A stretch of DNA of 8,951 nt, taken from Chryseobacterium gleum. GTDB lineage: Bacteria; Bacteroidota; Bacteroidia; Flavobacteriales_D; Crocinitomicaceae. The notes beneath the pieces are model-generated. The model ran no database searches and was not told where the DNA came from. It saw nothing but the letters and a program-made list of their open reading frames with translations. Made by a program: the position numbers and the translations under genes. Shown one piece after another: positions 6,038-8,951 of the stretch (within the stretch, counting starts at the first letter, position 1; each line of letters opens with the position of its first letter). Location: contig CALPUT020000086.1 in NCBI GenBank assembly GCA_943326825.2, positions 1 to 8,951 on the forward strand, written 5' to 3'.

Positions 6038-6757
6038 TTAAACCAAATCCAATTCAGAAAACCAAAATCCTTTCGTTTTTATTTCATCATTTGAAGAACA
6101 AATACTGTCCGTTACTTTAATTTCCAATGGACGATAAATCTTTTCTTTTATTTCAATTTTTATTGAATTTTTGAAAATTGGTCCCTCATAGCAATAAGTG
6201 TGATATTCTCCATTTTCTCCACACGGATCCACATTTTCAGGTAACTCATTTATAAAATTTTCATCTATTTCTTTTCCAACCCAACTCTCATTGAAAAAAG
6301 CATCATTTACGCAACATGTTACTGTTTTAAATCCTTTCTCTATAAAATCTTTAATTAAAAAATTTGTGTCAATATTCCAAATAGGGAATTCAGCTTTCAT
6401 TCCAACTTTTGCCATATTTGATTCTCGATACTCTCTTAAATCTTCAAGGAAAATATCTCCGAATAATACAGTTTCGATTCCTTCAGCTTTTGCTTTAAGC
6501 AACATCTCTGACATCTGCTTTTCATACTCTTCATTTGTCCCTTGTCCTACCCAAACTTTTAATTGAGGAATACCAATTGATTCAGATTGTACATCAAGTA
6601 ATTCTTCCTTAACTCCATGCATTGAAACTCGTTTGAATTCAGAATTTAAAGTCGTTAATAAATATACAACCTCATATTGATCATCTTTCAACACCTTATT
6701 TAAGCAATAAGAAGAATCTTTTCCTCCGCTCCAACTAAAAATCACCCTTTTTCTCAT
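6038..6757 (-). CDS. PP-loop ATPase, Dph6/DUF71 (diphthine-ammonia ligase) family
   Basis: The 239-residue protein has an adenine nucleotide alpha-hydrolase (HUP) fold. The PP-loop SGGKDS is at 10-15, and the second family motif CGENGEYHT (around 180-187) is followed by YEGPIF. Family members activate a carboxylate with ATP by adenylation and then amidate it. The eukaryotic and archaeal founder Dph6 makes diphthamide on elongation factor 2. Bacteria do not make diphthamide, so bacterial homologues must have another substrate, unknown here; some have been linked by gene context to cobalamin salvage. There is no B12 gene nearby. It stands alone: convergent with the nucleotidyltransferase and divergent from the lipoprotein genes. 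ATG 6757 is four bases after a perfect -7 box, which supports this start. Confidence 0.85.
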   Translation of the reverse strand: MRKRVIFSWSGGKDSSYCLNKVLKDDQYEVVYLLTTLNSEFKRVSMHGVKEELLDVQSESIGIPQLKVWVGQGTNEEYEKQMSEMLLKAKAEGIETVLFGDIFLEDLREYRESNMAKVGMKAEFPIWNIDTNFLIKDFIEKGFKTVTCCVNDAFFNESWVGKEIDENFINELPENVDPCGENGEYHTYCYEGPIFKNSIKIEIKEKIYRPLEIKVTDSICSSNDEIKTKGFWFSELDLV

Positions 6758-6761
6758 ATTA

Positions 6762-6796
6762 CAAATATATTTAAAGTTATTACGTTAAATAATCAA
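6762..6796 (-). promoter_or_regulatory. Promoter of the DUF71 gene
   Basis: On the minus strand TATATTTG (6769-6762) matches TAnnTTTG exactly. A TTTG (6797-6794) gives a -33 candidate with a 24-base spacer, one base longer than the usual upper limit. Only four bases (TAAT) separate the -7 box from the ATG at 6757, so the mRNA is predicted to be leaderless or nearly so. Confidence 0.55.
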
Positions 6797-6807
6797 AGGT
6801 TTATAGT

Positions 6808-6815
6808 TAAGTTTA
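6808..6815 (+). promoter_or_regulatory. Possible -7 box of the first dihaem lipoprotein gene
   Basis: TAAGTTTA has one mismatch to TAnnTTTG and lies 31 bases before the ATG at 6847. No TTG occurs at the expected -33 distance, so this is only a candidate. Confidence 0.3.
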
Positions 6816-6846
6816 CATTATTCATAAAGTCATTAATTATTAGATT

Positions 6847-7308
6847 ATGAAATCAACATCAATCATATTATTCAGTTTTTTATTTCTAGTATTTGGTTTA
6901 TCTATTAATAGTTGTAAGAAAAATGGAAGCTGCAAACAAAAAAATGTAAGTACAAATTCAGAGGACAGTCATAACTCTGGGGAAAATTGCATGCAGTGCC
7001 ACACAAGTGGTGGTGAAGGCGAAGGCTGTTTTAATGCAGCAGGATCGATGTTTTCAAGCACTGGTTCTCCATTACCAGGTGGTACAGTTCAATTCTACAC
7101 TTCTCCAAATGGTGGAGGCACATTAAAATATACCGTTAATGTAGATCAGTCAGGAAATTTCTACACAACTGATAATATGACCCTGACAGGCTTATATCCT
7201 GTTGCCGTTGGACCAAATGGAACATCAAAATATATGGGCAGTTCGATTTCTTCAGGTGCTTGTAACTCTTGTCATGGAAATACTACCGGTAAAATTTGGT
7301 CCTATTAA
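6847..7308 (+). CDS. Predicted dihaem-type lipoprotein with two CxxCH motifs (paralogue 1)
   Basis: The protein is 153 residues. Residues 1-22 form a type II signal peptide with a hydrophobic core and a lipobox ending INS-C23, followed by KKN; it should be a periplasmic or outer-membrane lipoprotein. No Bacteroidetes surface-export signal (acidic residues just after the cysteine) is seen. Two cytochrome c-type CxxCH motifs flank the domain: CMQCH (48-52) and CNSCH (139-143). Between them lies GSMFSSTGSPLPGGTVQFY and NVDQSGNFYTTD, which reads like a carboxypeptidase-regulatory/transthyretin-like beta-sandwich. H42, six residues before the first CxxCH, is conserved in the neighbour and could be an axial ligand. 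C29 and C61 are also conserved and might form a disulfide. I infer electron transfer or redox sensing; no specific function is known to me. A zinc-binding role for the CxxCH motifs cannot be excluded. A diverged copy follows 114 bases downstream. Confidence 0.8.
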   Translation: MKSTSIILFSFLFLVFGLSINSCKKNGSCKQKNVSTNSEDSHNSGENCMQCHTSGGEGEGCFNAAGSMFSSTGSPLPGGTVQFYTSPNGGGTLKYTVNVDQSGNFYTTDNMTLTGLYPVAVGPNGTSKYMGSSISSGACNSCHGNTTGKIWSY

Positions 7309-7388
7309 ATACAGTGACGCTATTATCTTTTAACAATCTAAAGAGTATAATAATTAATAATAAAAACGATTCACTTGACTTCTTAAAG

Positions 7389-7396
7389 TAACTTTG
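7389..7396 (+). promoter_or_regulatory. -7 promoter box of the second dihaem lipoprotein gene
   Basis: TAACTTTG matches TAnnTTTG exactly and lies 26 bases before the ATG at 7423. No TTG is found at the usual -33 distance (the nearest, 7375-7377, is too close). It implies that the second paralogue can be transcribed separately from the first. Confidence 0.5.
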
Positions 7397-7422
7397 AAAT
7401 AAAATTGCTTGCAATAGAAATC

Positions 7423-7893
7423 ATGAAGAATTTTAGTATCTTTTTTATTACGTTTATTTTATTTTCATTTAGCTTATTTATTAATAGCTGCAAGAAGAAC
7501 AAAGATAAAAACTGTAAAATTTACAATGTAAGTTCTAGCTCAAAGTCAAGCCACAATAATGGTCAAAACTGTATCGAATGCCATACATACGGAGGGAAAG
7601 GCGAAGGTTGTTTCAATGTTGCTGGTTCTATGTATAACTCAATCGATAAAACTCCAATGAAAAGTGGATATATCAATTTACATACAGAAGCTAACGGAAA
7701 AGGTACATTAAAAGCAAAAATAAACGTCGACCAATCAGGTAATTTTTACAGCTCAGACATTGGTGACGTAAGTGGACTTTTTGTTTCCATTACAGGCACA
7801 AAAGGAGAAGTAAGATTTATGTCACAACCTCTAACAACTGGCGCTTGCACTTCATGCCATGGAAATTCTACCGCGTTAATTAACGCGAATTAA
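7423..7893 (+). CDS. Predicted dihaem-type lipoprotein with two CxxCH motifs (paralogue 2)
   Basis: A 156-residue paralogue of the upstream gene with the same layout: type II signal peptide with lipobox INS-C23-KKN, conserved H44, CIECH (50-54), the beta-rich middle (GSMYNSIDKTPMKSGYINLH, then NVDQSGNFYSSD) and CTSCH (142-146). All seven cysteines match those of the first copy, including the extra pair C31/C63, which keeps the same 32-residue spacing as C29/C61. Identity is concentrated around the CxxCH motifs and NVDQSGNFY, while the middle segment has diverged, suggesting an old duplication with different partners. It is more lysine-rich than its sister. The frame opens at a TTG (7405), but ATG 7423 gives the matching signal peptide and is preferred. 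The stop TAA overlaps that of uvrA on the other strand. Confidence 0.8.
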   Translation: MKNFSIFFITFILFSFSLFINSCKKNKDKNCKIYNVSSSSKSSHNNGQNCIECHTYGGKGEGCFNVAGSMYNSIDKTPMKSGYINLHTEANGKGTLKAKINVDQSGNFYSSDIGDVSGLFVSITGTKGEVRFMSQPLTTGACTSCHGNSTALINAN

Positions 7894-7896
7894 TTC
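7872..7896. repeat. Perfect 16-base palindrome at the convergent gene junction
   Basis: CGCGTTAATTAACGCG (7872-7887) is a perfect palindrome inside the last codons of the second lipoprotein gene. It abuts a second palindrome, GAATTAATTC (7887-7896), that spans the overlapping stop codons. As RNA the first could fold into a six-base-pair stem with an AATT loop on either strand. There is no T tract, so it is at best a weak two-way terminator; it might also be a protein-binding site or chance. Confidence 0.5.
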
Positions 7897-8951
7897 AACT
7901 CTGCCTCTAAGTATTTAGCAGTATAAGATATTTTTTTAGCCTTTTTTACAATTTCTTCAGGTGTACCTTGACAAACTAACGTTCCACCTCCTTTACCTCC
8001 TTCTGGACCAATATCAATAATATAATCGGATACTTTGACAATATCTAAATTGTGTTCAATCACTAATACAGAGTTCCCTTCATCAACAAGCCTTTGAAGT
8101 ACCGTTAGCAACATATTAATATCTTCAAAATGTAAACCTGTAGAAGGCTCATCTAAAATATAGATTGTTTTCCCTGTGCTTCTTTTAGAAAGTTCAGTAG
8201 CCAATTTAATTCGTTGAGCCTCACCACCAGATAATGTTGTTGAAGATTGACCTAATTTTACATAACCTAAACCTACAGAAACTAAAGTATCTAAAACTCT
8301 ATGGATTTTCGGAACTTTCTCAAAGAAAATAGCAGCATCTGAAATCGTCATATCCAAGACATCGCTTATTGATTTTCCTTTATATCGGACTTCGAGTGTC
8401 TCTCTATTATATCGCTTTCCATTACATCCTTCACATTCTACATAAACGTCTGGTAAGAAATTCATCTCAATGATTTTCAAACCTCCTCCACCACAAGTTT
8501 CACATCTCCCTCCTTTTACATTGAAAGAAAATCTACCTGGTTTATAACCTCTAATTTGCGCTTCTGGTAGAATTGAAAACAATGTTCTTATTTCAGAAAA
8601 AACATTCGTGTAAGTCGCTGGATTAGAACGTGGAGTTCTACCAATAGGACTTTGATCAATTTCTATTACTTTATCTAAATGCTCTAAACCTGCAATTTTC
8701 TTATAAGGCAATGGTTTTTTTACTCCATTATAAAAATGTTGCAATAAAATTGGATACAAAGTTTGATTAATCAATGAAGATTTACCGCTTCCTGAAACTC
8801 CCGTAACACAACAAAGCGTATTTAAAGGAATTTTCAAATTGACATTTTTTAAATTGTGTCCTGATGCACCTGTTAACTCAAGGAAATTTCCATTCCCTTT
8901 TCTTCTAACTTTAGGAATCTCTATTGACTTTTCTCCTTTTAAATATTTTGT
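7890..8951 (-). CDS. uvrA: Excinuclease ABC subunit UvrA, C-terminal part (5' end outside window)
   Basis: UvrA is the damage-sensing ATPase of nucleotide excision repair; as a dimer with UvrB it finds distorted DNA and then loads UvrB. The 353 visible residues are the second ABC ATPase half of a protein that is usually about 940 residues. In order there are the lead-in LTGASGHNLKNVN, Walker A GVSGSGKS (51-58 of the fragment), the C-terminal zinc module CETC-x19-CEGC, the ABC signature TTLSGGEAQRIKLA, Walker B IYILDEPSTGLH, and the H-loop VIEHNLDIVK. All key residues are present and the frame continues unbroken to the window edge. The TTG at 8837 within the frame is internal, not a start. The gene converges on the second lipoprotein gene with a four-base overlap at TTAA (7890-7893), where both strands read TAA. 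Confidence 0.97.
   Translation of the reverse strand, partial: TKYLKGEKSIEIPKVRRKGNGNFLELTGASGHNLKNVNLKIPLNTLCCVTGVSGSGKSSLINQTLYPILLQHFYNGVKKPLPYKKIAGLEHLDKVIEIDQSPIGRTPRSNPATYTNVFSEIRTLFSILPEAQIRGYKPGRFSFNVKGGRCETCGGGGLKIIEMNFLPDVYVECEGCNGKRYNRETLEVRYKGKSISDVLDMTISDAAIFFEKVPKIHRVLDTLVSVGLGYVKLGQSSTTLSGGEAQRIKLATELSKRSTGKTIYILDEPSTGLHFEDINMLLTVLQRLVDEGNSVLVIEHNLDIVKVSDYIIDIGPEGGKGGGTLVCQGTPEEIVKKAKKISYTAKYLEAELN

Noticed and set aside
6291..6566. 91-residue plus-strand frame
   Set aside because: It is antisense to the DUF71 gene, which has the PP-loop and GENGEYHT motifs in the other strand.
7309..7388. Possible small RNA or tRNA between the lipoprotein genes
   Set aside because: No cloverleaf, hairpin with T tract or conserved motif could be found in this AT-rich gap.
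7405..7422. TTG start for the second lipoprotein gene
   Set aside because: Starting at ATG 7423 gives a signal peptide matching the paralogue residue for residue in length (lipobox Cys at 23).
8837..8951. uvrA starting at TTG 8837
   Set aside because: The frame continues unbroken to the window edge with conserved UvrA sequence, so the gene is cut by the window and not short.

Overview
This window looks like chromosomal DNA from a member of the Bacteroidetes, most likely Flavobacteriia. It is AT-rich, genes are tightly packed on both strands, Shine-Dalgarno sequences are mostly absent, lipoprotein signals end in NSCKK, and several genes are preceded by the Bacteroidetes -7 promoter element TAnnTTTG. 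I see no tRNA, rRNA, CRISPR array, insertion sequence or prophage gene. No stretch over about 120 bases lacks a gene.

Layout from left to right. (1) Bases 1-1086, minus strand: two pterin genes, a QueD/PTPS-family synthase followed by GTP cyclohydrolase I (folE, whose last few codons lie outside the window). FolE makes dihydroneopterin triphosphate, the substrate of the QueD/PTPS enzyme. (2) Bases 1205-5271, plus strand: a run of five genes, tlyA-like RNA methyltransferase, sufS, sufE, a SufT/DUF59 protein and a FabF-type ketoacyl synthase, closed by a clear rho-independent terminator. SufS takes sulfur from cysteine, SufE relays it, and the DUF59 protein acts in Fe-S cluster maturation. The scaffold genes sufBCD are not here. 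(3) Bases 5299-5969, plus strand: a two-gene accessory module made of a 63-residue protein and an MNT/AbiEii-like nucleotidyltransferase. The 5' end of the second gene appears cut off by a one-base frameshift. (4) Bases 6038-6757, minus strand: a PP-loop ATPase of the Dph6/DUF71 family. (5) Bases 6847-7893, plus strand: two tandem paralogous lipoproteins, each with two CxxCH haem-type motifs flanking a probable beta-sandwich. (6) Bases 7890-8951, minus strand: the C-terminal third of uvrA, convergent with and overlapping the second lipoprotein gene by four bases.

Most of the window is housekeeping. The parts that deserve a second look are the TlyA homologue with an apparently altered catalytic tetrad, the tandem dihaem-type lipoproteins, the split suf locus that carries fabF, the interrupted nucleotidyltransferase module, and two genes whose promoter boxes sit four bases before the ATG, which predicts leaderless mRNAs.
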